Shown: in pieces, positions 53,355-61,852 of the stretch
Position numbering within the stretch: position 1 is the stretch's first letter
Layout: the number at the start of each line of letters is the position of its first letter
Made by a program: the position numbers and the translations under genes
NCBI GenBank assembly: GCA_038747915.1
Contig: JBCDJJ010000002.1
Location: 20,990 to 84,989, forward strand
DNA from: JBCDAP01 sp038747915
GTDB taxonomy: Bacteria; Planctomycetota; Phycisphaerae; Phycisphaerales; UBA1924
Direction of reading: 5' to 3'
DNA length: 64,000 nucleotides
The notes under the pieces: model-generated
Told to the model about the DNA's origin: nothing
Seen by the model: only the letters and a program-made list of their open reading frames with translations
Database searches by the model: none

Positions 53355-55163
53355 ATGCCGTGGATGAATCTGCTGATCGCGTTGATCGTCATCGGGAGCG
53401 CTTTGATCTGGGCGGTGCGCGGCACAGGTCGCGGGCTGTTCTCGGCGTTCCTGGCGTTTGTCTGTGCTGTGGCGTCGGGCGCGATCGCGTTCGGGGTGTG
53501 GGAGATGATCGCGGCGGCGCTCATCCCGATCAACGAGCCGCTCGCCTACACCTTCGGTCTGCTGCTGCCCTTCGGGATCACCTTCGGGCTGCTCCGGCTG
53601 ATCGTGGACTCGCTCGTGAGCGGCAACCTGACCTTCGGCGAGATCCCCGACTTCGTGGGCGGCCTGGTGTTCGGCGGAGCCACGGGGATCATCTCGGCCG
53701 GCATGCTCGCCATCGGGCTTGCTCACTTGCCATCCGGGCCGAGCCTGCTCGGCTACAACCCGGTCAACCAGGACTCGCCGACCATCCGGGTGGATGGCTC
53801 GCTCTGGATCCCAGCGGACCGCCTCGTGGCGATGTTCTACGAGCGGCTTTCGGTGAACGTGTTCGCAAGCCCCACACCGCTCGCGGTGCATCATCCCGAT
53901 GTACACGAAGCCGCGGCACTCGCGCGCACCACGTACACCACCAGTGCGGCCCAGGGTGGCACGCGGCGCGCGCGGCACACGCTCGATCCAGTGGATGTCT
54001 CGCTCCAAGCGCGGTACCGCATCGAGGGTTCGCTCGACGATCTGCGCATCGATCGCGTGAAGCTCGATGAGAGCGGCGACCCCACGCTTCAGCCCGTCAC
54101 GCTACCGGACGGCTCGCCCCAGCCCGAAGGGTCCGTACTCGAGGGCTTCGTCGTCCGTTTCGGTTCGGCGACCGTGGAGGAGGGATCCGGCCAGTTCCTG
54201 CTCGGACCCGGTCAGATCCGCCTGATCACGCACAACGCCGACACCGGCCACTCGCTCGGGCTGCAGCCGATCGCCATCATCGCCCCGGCCCAGACCGAGG
54301 AGTCGCTGCCGACTCGGTTCGTGCTGCGCGGCAAGGACGTGATCGCCTCGGTGGGTGGCGGTGCGAATCACACATGGGGCGTCGAGTTCCTCATCCCGCC
54401 CGGGTACGAACCGATCGACATGATGGCGAAGAACGCGCGGGTGCGGATCGGCGACGACATGGAGGTTGCCGAGGTGTCGTCGACGCTCGATCGCGACACA
54501 CGACTGGACGCGGGGGTCTTCCTGCAAACCCTCGGGGAGGCCACCGGAGCGGTTACCGGTGTTGCGATCGACCTCGAGAACGCTGCGGAGCTCGACCCCG
54601 ACGGTGTGATCACCGGGACCGCCACGCTGCCCAGGAACTACCACTTCCGCACGCGCAACGCCGATGGGCTCCAGATCGAGGAAGGCAACCGCGGCTCGAC
54701 GTGGTCGGGCGGTCAGAAAACACTCCCGAACAGCGCCTTCGAGACACGGGGTGTGCCACGGAATCTGGTGGTCAGCCGACTGCAAGCCACCGGCACAACG
54801 GGCATCGTGCAGGTGGTGATCGCGTCGCGAGCCACAGATATCACGCCCGTCGGCCAGAGCATCAGCCGCGTGGCCGACCGCAACGCGCGCTTCGCGCTCC
54901 GCAGCGAGCGTGGCGAGCTGTTCGAGCCGATCGGCTACATCTTCGACGAGGGGCAGGGCCTGGTGGACACGCGGTTCATCCCCGGGCAACCGATCTCCGC
55001 GATCACGGACCTTCCGAGCTTCTCGGAGAACCAGACGAGCCTGTCGTTCTATGTGTTCTTCCGGGCCACAGCCCCGGGGGTGATCACGCATGTGGTGATC
55101 GGTGATCGGGCGGTGTACGAGTTGAGCGAGCCGATCGAGGTCCGGGCGGCGCGTGATCGGTGA
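53355..55163 (+). CDS. CvpA-like membrane protein with large C-terminal domain
   Basis: A 602-aa protein. The first about 130 residues have four hydrophobic segments in the CvpA style (LLIALIVIGSALIWAVRGTGRG, then LAFVCAVASGAIAF and FGLLLPFGITFGLLRLIVD). The C-terminal about 450 residues are soluble, with no family I recognise; a DPVDVSLQARYRIEG start and beta-rich stretches are visible. ATG 53355 has GGAG 11 bases upstream. It lies 37 bp after the GspE-like gene and is likely the third member of that unit. The function is unknown. Confidence 0.72.
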   Translation: MPWMNLLIALIVIGSALIWAVRGTGRGLFSAFLAFVCAVASGAIAFGVWEMIAAALIPINEPLAYTFGLLLPFGITFGLLRLIVDSLVSGNLTFGEIPDFVGGLVFGGATGIISAGMLAIGLAHLPSGPSLLGYNPVNQDSPTIRVDGSLWIPADRLVAMFYERLSVNVFASPTPLAVHHPDVHEAAALARTTYTTSAAQGGTRRARHTLDPVDVSLQARYRIEGSLDDLRIDRVKLDESGDPTLQPVTLPDGSPQPEGSVLEGFVVRFGSATVEEGSGQFLLGPGQIRLITHNADTGHSLGLQPIAIIAPAQTEESLPTRFVLRGKDVIASVGGGANHTWGVEFLIPPGYEPIDMMAKNARVRIGDDMEVAEVSSTLDRDTRLDAGVFLQTLGEATGAVTGVAIDLENAAELDPDGVITGTATLPRNYHFRTRNADGLQIEEGNRGSTWSGGQKTLPNSAFETRGVPRNLVVSRLQATGTTGIVQVVIASRATDITPVGQSISRVADRNARFALRSERGELFEPIGYIFDEGQGLVDTRFIPGQPISAITDLPSFSENQTSLSFYVFFRATAPGVITHVVIGDRAVYELSEPIEVRAARDR

Positions 55164-55330
55164 CCGATCTGCCTGTCTGTGGCCGATCGGGAGGTGTGCG
55201 CACCGATTGCTCGTTTGGTGCCGATAACTCTTGGGCCGGTACACGCGCTCAACCTCCGGTGTGGTTCTGCCGATGACGAGGTTGAGTCTGGCCACGGAGG
55301 GCCGCCCGCGCGCTGTTGGTGGCACCCCGT

Positions 55331-56041
55331 ATGAGCTCGATCGGCTCCATCTCCTCGTCGGTGAACTCGCTGCTGGCGTTCGGTGCCGGTGTGCGTCGAC
55401 CGCTCGGCGTCGCCATGGCGCCGACGTCGGGTCGCGGCGCGGAGCGGCCGGTGTTCGAGAACGTCGAACCGGCTGGCGGTGCGGGCCGGGCGAATGCCGG
55501 CGCGAGCGAGGGTCCACTCACCGCCACGGCCTATCAGCGGAACGCCGACGGCGACTCGGTGACGCTCGGCTCGCGCGAGGACGACCTCACCCCCGAGGAA
55601 GAGCGCCAGGTCGCCGAGCTCAAGGCCCGTGATCAGGAGGTGCGTGCGCACGAGCAGGCACACCTGGCCGCTGCCGGTCCTCTTGCCCGCGGCGGGCCGC
55701 GGTACTCGTACCAGACCGGCCCCGATGGCAAGCGGTACGCCGTTGGTGGGTCGGTCTCGATCGACACCTCGCCGGGACGCACGCCCGAGGAGACGCTCGA
55801 TAAGGCACGCCGGATCCAAGCCGCGGCGCTTGCGCCGGCCGAGCCCAGCTCGACAGATCGGGCGGTGGCTGCCAAAGCAGCACAGATGGCGGCGCAGGCG
55901 CAGCGGGAGGCCGCGGAGCAGCAACGCGAAGATGGCACCAACCGGAGCGATACGGACGCACCGCAGGGCGAGCCGAAGAGCGAGCGACGTGACTCGACGA
56001 GCGCGCCGATCGCTGCGTTGGCCATCGACGTCTACGCGTGA
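55331..56041 (+). CDS. SprA-related putative metalloprotease
   Basis: A 236-aa protein of the SprA-related (CJM1_0395-type) family. The core is LTPEEERQVAELKARDQEVRAHEQAHLAAAG, where HEQAH is the HExxH-like metal-binding motif. GGPRYSYQTGPDGKRYAVGG and VSIDTSPGRTPEETLDKARRI follow, then APAEPSSTDRAVAAKAAQMAAQAQ. The catalytic function has not been proven for the family as far as I know. The N-terminal 80 residues are low-complexity. ATG 55331 is chosen; a GTG five codons earlier is an alternative. No operon partner is evident. Confidence 0.8.
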   Translation: MSSIGSISSSVNSLLAFGAGVRRPLGVAMAPTSGRGAERPVFENVEPAGGAGRANAGASEGPLTATAYQRNADGDSVTLGSREDDLTPEEERQVAELKARDQEVRAHEQAHLAAAGPLARGGPRYSYQTGPDGKRYAVGGSVSIDTSPGRTPEETLDKARRIQAAALAPAEPSSTDRAVAAKAAQMAAQAQREAAEQQREDGTNRSDTDAPQGEPKSERRDSTSAPIAALAIDVYA

Positions 56042-56454
56042 GCCTGAGTTCGCAGCGCCACTCACTCCTTCTAGAGCAGACCAAGTCAACTCGTCTCACC
56101 GGTCTCAGCGGTGGATCGACCAACTCCGGGACTTGCGTGCCACTGGCGGCTTGCCCGCCAGTGTTCAAAGGCTTTGGCGTTCGCACTGGTGGGCAAGCCA
56201 CCAGCGGCACCCGCGACGAATTGACTTGGAACGCACTAGTGAGTCCCCTTCGAGCGTGCAATTTCGCTTGATGCATGGTGTGTGCGCACGGGTGCGCGAC
56301 CTTCGATGGCGGGTGAATCGAGTCGGCTTGGTGGGGCGACCGCATTTCGAGGTCATCGATTGAGCCTGGGTCACCAGGGCGGCTCACCGGGTGACGAAAC
56401 CCTACCGCCACTTTCCGCGTATTATCGTTCGGCGTCGGATGTGGAGGATTTGCA
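56042..56454. other. Intergenic region occupied by REP-like palindromes
   Basis: About 410 bp between the SprA-related gene and the MoxR cluster. Its first half is the palindromic unit at 56081-56229. From 56230 to 56454 I see no gene; it should hold the promoter of the six-gene cluster that starts at 56455. Confidence 0.55.
56081..56229. repeat. REP/BIME-like element with inverted ends
   Basis: Two hairpins face each other. CACTGGCGG (56141-56149) pairs with CCGCCAGTG (56155-56163), and CTGGTGG (56186-56192) pairs with CCACCAG (56198-56204). The two hairpins are inverted near-copies of one REP-like palindrome. They are enclosed by CCAAGTCAACTCGTC (56081-56095) and GACGAATTGACTTGG (56215-56229), which are complementary at 14 of 15 positions. 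The whole looks like a non-autonomous mobile palindrome. Confidence 0.7.
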
Positions 56455-57942
56455 ATGGGTGAGGATCACGATGCAGTGTTGCATTCGATCCGGTCGATCG
56501 CGCGTCGCCTGACGATCCGCGATGCAGCGATCCGCGGCGTGCTCTGGGGGGGTGTTGGGCTGCTGGCCGGCGCGACCGCGGTGCTGGCGGCTCGGCTCGG
56601 CCTCGGTCTCGGTGGTCACGAGGTGCTCTGGTTGCTGCCGGTCGGTGGCGCGGGCGGGGCGATCATCGGCGTTGTCGTGGCGTGGCGTGCCCGCGTGCGG
56701 CCGGAGACGCTGGTACCGCTTCTCGACGACGCCTCGTCGGCGGGCGGCCTGCTGATGTCGAGCGGATCTCGCGGCGCGAGCGCGTGGCGCGGTGGTTCCA
56801 TCGCGGCCCTGATGCTTCCCCGCATCCGGTGGGCGTGGTGGCGTCCGGTGGCGACGCTCGCGACCGCATCGGCGGTGTCATTGGTCGCTGCGATCGCCAA
56901 TCCGGCGCTTCATGAACAGGACCGGTCGATCGATCTCTCGGCACACATCGAGGCGATGCACGCCGACATCGAGGCGCTCGAGCAAGCCGAGGTCGTCGAT
57001 TCCGAAGAAGCCGAGACGCTCGAGTCCGAGCTCGAAGGCATCGACTCGCGGGCGGATGCGACGAACCCGAGCGCAGCGTGGGAGGCGCTCGACGAGCTTT
57101 CAAGGCAGATGGAGGCGCGAGCGACCATGGCAGCAGCGGAATTCGCCGAGACGAGCGAGGCGGCGGAGGCACTCGCCGAGGCCTCCATGGAAGCTGCGGA
57201 GGCGGCGGAGCAGCTCACACCCGAGTCGGCCACATCGCTCGCCGAGGCGCTCGCTCAGGCGGGTGCGGACGCCAAACCGCTTGCCGAGGATGCGGGTGTG
57301 CAGGAGGCGGTCGAGTCCCTTGCGCAAGCAGCGGACGCGGGTGATCCTCAGGCGGTCGCCGAGGCGCTGGAGCAACTCTCTCAGGCGGCGTCGCGGTGCT
57401 CGGGCGGTGCGAGCGATCGACTCGCCACGCTCACGCGGGCCGGGCTTGGCAACTCGCCCGGTCAGCGCGGCTCGAACAGCGCTCGAGACAAGGCCCTCGC
57501 GGAGCTCAAGGCAATGCTCGATGATGCGAAGCAGGGCAAGCCGATCGATGCGAAGAAGCTCGCGATGTGCGCCGGGCAGTGCATGAATCCTGGCGTCTCG
57601 CGAGGCCCTGGCGCCGCCAAGCTCGCGTGGCGCGACGAGCCGACAAGCTGGGAGGACGCGGCGTTTCGCCCCGAGGCCATCGAGTCGCAGGATCCGGATC
57701 TCGACGGTTCGGCGCTCCTCGGCACCTCGCTCGTTGATCCTGGCGAGCAGCAACCCGGTGCGGTTTCCGCGGGTGATGGCCTGGTCGCTGACACATCGGC
57801 GTCGAGCACCGCAGCGGTTGCGCAGGTCCTCCCGAAACATCGCGACGCGGTGCGGCGGTACTTCACGCGCTCGGATCAGGTTGATCCTGCGCCGCTGGAC
57901 GACGCCACGTCGCAGGCAGGAGAGGAAGGTGCAGCTCCATGA
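56455..57942 (+). CDS. Membrane protein with Glu/Ala-rich helical region, MoxR cluster
   Basis: A 495-aa protein that opens the cluster. Three hydrophobic stretches lie in the first about 160 residues (GVLWGGVGLLAGATAVLAA, VLWLLPVGGAGGAIIGVVV and PVATLATASAVSLVAAI). Then comes a long helical, Ala/Glu-rich region of coiled-coil character, residues about 165-330, with repeated AEALAEA-type words, and a polar end containing CAGQC. No known family was recognised. GGAGG precedes ATG 56455. It overlaps the moxR stop-start by 4 bp (ATGA), so it is made together with the ATPase. Confidence 0.7.
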   Translation: MGEDHDAVLHSIRSIARRLTIRDAAIRGVLWGGVGLLAGATAVLAARLGLGLGGHEVLWLLPVGGAGGAIIGVVVAWRARVRPETLVPLLDDASSAGGLLMSSGSRGASAWRGGSIAALMLPRIRWAWWRPVATLATASAVSLVAAIANPALHEQDRSIDLSAHIEAMHADIEALEQAEVVDSEEAETLESELEGIDSRADATNPSAAWEALDELSRQMEARATMAAAEFAETSEAAEALAEASMEAAEAAEQLTPESATSLAEALAQAGADAKPLAEDAGVQEAVESLAQAADAGDPQAVAEALEQLSQAASRCSGGASDRLATLTRAGLGNSPGQRGSNSARDKALAELKAMLDDAKQGKPIDAKKLAMCAGQCMNPGVSRGPGAAKLAWRDEPTSWEDAAFRPEAIESQDPDLDGSALLGTSLVDPGEQQPGAVSAGDGLVADTSASSTAAVAQVLPKHRDAVRRYFTRSDQVDPAPLDDATSQAGEEGAAP

Positions 57943-59024
57943 CTGCCGGCACGTTGCAGCCAGAACCCGGTGATGGACGTGCCGAAGCGCCCCTTCCGAG
58001 CCCCGAGGTGATCGAGCCGATCGCGGCCCGTGTCCGAGGGATCGTCGACGCGCTCGATCGTGCGCTGCTCGGGCAGCACGAGGTGCACGAGCTGGTGGTG
58101 GTCGGCGTGCTGAGCCAGGGTCACGTGCTGCTCGAGGGCATGCCGGGCCTCGGCAAGACGCAGATGATCCACTCGCTGGCGCAGCTGCTCGGGCTTGACT
58201 TCGGTCGCGTGCAGTTCACGCCCGACCTGATGCCGAGCGACATCGTCGGCAGCTCGATCCTGCAGACATCGTCCGATGGTCGCCGCGAGATGGAGTTCCG
58301 GCCCGGCCCGGTCTTCACGAACCTCTTGCTCGCCGACGAGATCAACCGCGCCTCGCCGAAGACGCAGTCGGCGCTTTTGGAGGCCATGCAGGAGCATCGG
58401 GTGACGGTGCTGGGTCAGACGAGGCCGCTCCCCGAGCCGTTCTTCGTGCTCGCATCGCAGAACCCGGTGGAGACCGAGGGCACGTACCCGCTGCCCGAGG
58501 CGCAGCTCGACCGGTTCCTGTTCAAGCTCGAGATCCGCATGCCCGACGCCGCGGTGCTCGAGGAGATCGTACAGACCCGCCGGCGTGGCCAGCCACCGGT
58601 CCTCGACGCCCTGGTCGATGCATCGTCGCTCGCGGACACGTTCGCGGTGCTCGAGCAGGTGGTGCTCCCCCCAGCGGTCGCCCGGTATATCGCGGCCTTG
58701 GTGCGTGGGACACACCCCGACGCAGAGTCGGCGCCCGATCTTGTTCAGCGCATGGTCCGGTACGGCGCCTCGCCGCGTGCCGCGATCGCGTTCGGTGAGG
58801 CAGCTCGAGCGAGAGCGCTGCTCGCGGGTCGACCGAGTGTCGGGTTCGAGGATGTCCGCACCGTTGCGCACCCGATTCTCGCGCACCGCGTGATCTTGAC
58901 GCACGAAGCGCGGTTCGAGCGGGTGACGCCCGCCTCGGTCGTCGACGCTGTGCTCGAGCGCATCCCCACGGCGCCCGGCGCGCTGCCGCGATCGGCGAAG
59001 CTGGTGGAAGGGGCTGTCACATGA
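57939..59024 (+). CDS. moxR: MoxR-family AAA+ ATPase
   Basis: A 361-aa AAA+ chaperone of the MoxR type. Motifs: Walker A EGMPGLGKTQ, RVQFTPDLMPSDIVGS, Walker B LLLADEINRASPKTQSALLEAMQE, sensor 1 FFVLASQNPVETEGTYPLPEAQLDRF and a sensor 2 region GASPRAAIAF. MoxR proteins work with DUF58 and VWA partners to mature or regulate envelope or metal-dependent proteins. Here the DUF58 gene is four genes downstream. Both ends overlap neighbours by 4 bp. Confidence 0.93.
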   Translation: MTAGTLQPEPGDGRAEAPLPSPEVIEPIAARVRGIVDALDRALLGQHEVHELVVVGVLSQGHVLLEGMPGLGKTQMIHSLAQLLGLDFGRVQFTPDLMPSDIVGSSILQTSSDGRREMEFRPGPVFTNLLLADEINRASPKTQSALLEAMQEHRVTVLGQTRPLPEPFFVLASQNPVETEGTYPLPEAQLDRFLFKLEIRMPDAAVLEEIVQTRRRGQPPVLDALVDASSLADTFAVLEQVVLPPAVARYIAALVRGTHPDAESAPDLVQRMVRYGASPRAAIAFGEAARARALLAGRPSVGFEDVRTVAHPILAHRVILTHEARFERVTPASVVDAVLERIPTAPGALPRSAKLVEGAVT

Positions 59025-60904
59025 CCGCCCGTGCGCACCTCGTGGTGTGTGCAACGTTGGTCTCGCTGCTCGCGGTGCTCTGCGACCGGGCGTGGGCTCA
59101 AGACGATGGCGTCTCCATCCGCTTCGATCCGCCTCCCGAGGCGACGACCGTCGATGGCTACGCCGTCTACGGGCTGACGATCGCCAATACCTCCGATCGC
59201 GATCGAACCGTTCGTGTCGAGATCCGTGAGAATGGGTGGGAGGGCCTCGTCCTCGGCTCGCTTACTCGAACGGTTGATGTGCCCGCGGGCACCGTCGTGC
59301 GCACCCGCATCGCCCAGCCGCCGGCGGACATCGGCCAGGGGATGGTGGTGTGGGTGGACGGGCGACGTCGGCCGAACACGGTGTTCTTCCCCGCGGTCGA
59401 TCACCGCGAGGGCCCCGAGTACTACTGGGGGTCTCAGACGAGTCGCCAATCTCAGCCGATGGCGGTGCTGGCGAGCACGAGCTTGCCGAATGCTGCGGAG
59501 CGATCGCTCGACCAAGCCGCGTCGGAGATGGCGATGCAGATCGCCGGAGGCTCGCCGAGCACCGGCATCTCGCTCCCCGAAGCGTTCGCGGTCGTCAACG
59601 ACGGACCTGTTGGGCAATGGTCCACCGATCCGCTTGCCTACACGCGATACCGCGCCGTGGTGATCAGCGCGAGCGATACCTCTTCGATGCCGAGCGATGT
59701 CCACAGCGCCCTCGAGATGTGGATTCGCGACGGCGGCCAGTTGGCTGTGGTGGGCGATCCGCTCTCGGCCCAACGGGCTTTTCCGCTCGCCCATCCTGTG
59801 ATCGAACGCCGGGACGACGGCGATCCGACCTTGCGTCTCGGCTTCGGCTCGCTCACGGTCTTCGAGAGCGATGAGCACGACTCGTCGCGACTTCGGGCCG
59901 GGTTCGTCGACATGTTCGACGACCTCTCGCACGAGCTCGGCACACCCGCGCTGACCTCGAGCACCGATGCGGAGTGGGACATGTCGGTCGGGCCCGACGA
60001 CGATTTACCCGTCCGCGGCCTGCTCTCGGTGCTGATCGTCTTCGCGTTGCTGATCGGCCCGGTGAACGTGATCACGCTCGCGCGGCTGCGCCGGCGCACG
60101 CTGCTATTCGTCACCGTGCCTGTGCTCGGCGTGGTGTTCTCGCTCGCGATCTTTGGATTCGGATTCGTTCAGGGGGGTATCCGCCCGATCGCGCGCACCG
60201 CGTCGCTCACGGTGCTGGATCAGGCCTCGGCGTTCGCCAGCACGCGCGCGCACCGTGGCTACTTCGCGCCGCTCACACCGGGCGATGGGCTCCGCTTCGA
60301 CGCCGACACGCGTGTTCGGCTGCTCATGGAGGACGAGTCGCACGGCTATAGCTGGAACCCGAGCGAGCGGACAGTGACGCTCGATCTCACCGATGGGCAG
60401 CACCTGCGTTCGGGCTGGATCCGCCCTCGCGTCCCGGAGCACTTCTTGGTGTCGAAGGCCGGCACACGCCGCGAGCGTGTGACCTTTGACCGGGAGGCGG
60501 ACGGATCGGTTCAGGTGCTGAACGGGCTCGGTGTTGGGATCCAGCGGATCGTGCATGCCGACGAGCGTGGTGTGGTGTTCGGTGCCACCGACATCGCTCC
60601 GGGCTCGAGCGTGGCCCTCGAGCGGCTCGATCCCGAGAGCGAGGCGACCCGCGCCGTCGAGGTGGTCTCGGTCGCCGGTGCGTTGTCGCGCGCCTCGTCA
60701 CGGGGTGAGGCCGGAGCGGCGAGCACCGCACGACGGATCGCAGGAGTCAGCGGGTCGGCCCGTACTCAAGGGATCTCGTGGGTGCCGCGCGGCGGGTATG
60801 TCGCGGTGCTCGACGAGGACCCGTTCCTCGAGCCCGGGCTGGAGAACCTGCGGTCGCACGAGCAGCTCGCGGTCGTGGTCGGGCTGCTGGGCGAGGAGGA
60901 GTAA
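59021..60904 (+). CDS. Secreted/membrane protein of the MoxR-DUF58 cluster
   Basis: A 627-aa protein with a signal peptide (LVVCATLVSLLAVLCDRAWAQ), a beta-rich extracytoplasmic domain, and a Rossmann-like part near 155-265 (LPNAAERSLDQAA ... RAVVISASD ... IRDGGQLAVVGD). Two membrane helices lie at about 330-390 (GLLSVLIVFALLIGPVNVI and LLFVTVPVLGVVFSLAIFGFGF). A beta-rich C-terminal domain follows. The layout resembles large membrane proteins found beside MoxR/DUF58/ABC sets, but I cannot name a family. It overlaps moxR by 4 bp. Confidence 0.72.
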   Translation: MTARAHLVVCATLVSLLAVLCDRAWAQDDGVSIRFDPPPEATTVDGYAVYGLTIANTSDRDRTVRVEIRENGWEGLVLGSLTRTVDVPAGTVVRTRIAQPPADIGQGMVVWVDGRRRPNTVFFPAVDHREGPEYYWGSQTSRQSQPMAVLASTSLPNAAERSLDQAASEMAMQIAGGSPSTGISLPEAFAVVNDGPVGQWSTDPLAYTRYRAVVISASDTSSMPSDVHSALEMWIRDGGQLAVVGDPLSAQRAFPLAHPVIERRDDGDPTLRLGFGSLTVFESDEHDSSRLRAGFVDMFDDLSHELGTPALTSSTDAEWDMSVGPDDDLPVRGLLSVLIVFALLIGPVNVITLARLRRRTLLFVTVPVLGVVFSLAIFGFGFVQGGIRPIARTASLTVLDQASAFASTRAHRGYFAPLTPGDGLRFDADTRVRLLMEDESHGYSWNPSERTVTLDLTDGQHLRSGWIRPRVPEHFLVSKAGTRRERVTFDREADGSVQVLNGLGVGIQRIVHADERGVVFGATDIAPGSSVALERLDPESEATRAVEVVSVAGALSRASSRGEAGAASTARRIAGVSGSARTQGISWVPRGGYVAVLDEDPFLEPGLENLRSHEQLAVVVGLLGEEE

Positions 60905-60907
60905 GCC

Positions 60908-61852
60908 GTGCTGATCACGGTCGAACGTCTGAGCAAGCGGTTCAAGAACACCCAGGCGGTGGACAGCCTGAGCTTTTCGTTCGAGTCGGGCCAGATCTTC
61001 GCGTTTGTCGGGCCGAACGGCGCGGGCAAGACAACCACGATGCGGATCATGTCGACCCTCGACTGGGCGGACGAGGGCGAGGTGTTCTTCGACGATCTTC
61101 CGGTCGCTGAGTACCCCGAGAAGGCGAGGCGGCTGATGGGCTTCATGCCCGATGCACTCCCAGAGCACCGCGACATCGTGGTACACGAGTACTTGGACTT
61201 CTTCGCCAGGGCATTCGGGTTGCGCTCGCCGCACCGCGGCGAGATGCTCGCCGAGCTCGAAGAGTTCGTGGGCATCGGTCACATGCGGAACAAGACCATC
61301 AAGTCGCTCTCGAAGGGCATGAAGCAGCGGGTGAGCCTCGCGCGGGCGCTCGTGCATGACCCGCCGGTGCTGATCCTGGATGAGCCCGCGGCGGGGCTCG
61401 ATCCGCGTGCTCGTATCGAGCTGCGCGAGCTGCTGGTCGCGCTCGCGCAGCGGGGCAAGGCGATCCTGATCTCCTCGCACATCCTCAACGAGCTCGAGGA
61501 GATCTCGCATGGTGCGGTGATCATCGAGCGCGGTCGCTTGGTCCGTGCGGGCACGATGGATGCGATCCACCACGATCCCGAGTTGCACGCCGACGACCGC
61601 ACCCGCCGCATGACCATCCGGCCGATCCGCGGGGTCGAGCGGGTCCAGACATCGGCGCTCGAGCACCCGGCGGTGCTCGGCGCTTCGCTCGTGGGCGATT
61701 TCGTGGAGGTCGAGGTCCGAGGTGACGACGAGATGCTCGCCGGCGTGCTCGGTCACGTGGTGCGCGCGGGGCACGACATCGTCGAGTTCAGACCCTCGAA
61801 GGTTGGGCTCGAGAAGCTCTTCATGGATGTGACGAAGGGAGAGGTGCAGTGA
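60908..61852 (+). CDS. ABC transporter ATP-binding protein
   Basis: A 314-aa ABC ATPase of the ABC-2 exporter type. Walker A GPNGAGKTTT, Q-loop region MGFMPDALPEHRDI, signature LSKGMKQRVSLARAL, Walker B PPVLILDEPAAGLDP and switch His (ISSHILNELEE) are all present. A C-terminal about 80-residue domain follows, as in gliding/NosF-type exporters. GTG 60908 is the start, 3 bp after the upstream stop. It overlaps the permease gene by 4 bp (GTGA). The substrate is unknown. Confidence 0.92.
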   Translation: MLITVERLSKRFKNTQAVDSLSFSFESGQIFAFVGPNGAGKTTTMRIMSTLDWADEGEVFFDDLPVAEYPEKARRLMGFMPDALPEHRDIVVHEYLDFFARAFGLRSPHRGEMLAELEEFVGIGHMRNKTIKSLSKGMKQRVSLARALVHDPPVLILDEPAAGLDPRARIELRELLVALAQRGKAILISSHILNELEEISHGAVIIERGRLVRAGTMDAIHHDPELHADDRTRRMTIRPIRGVERVQTSALEHPAVLGASLVGDFVEVEVRGDDEMLAGVLGHVVRAGHDIVEFRPSKVGLEKLFMDVTKGEVQ

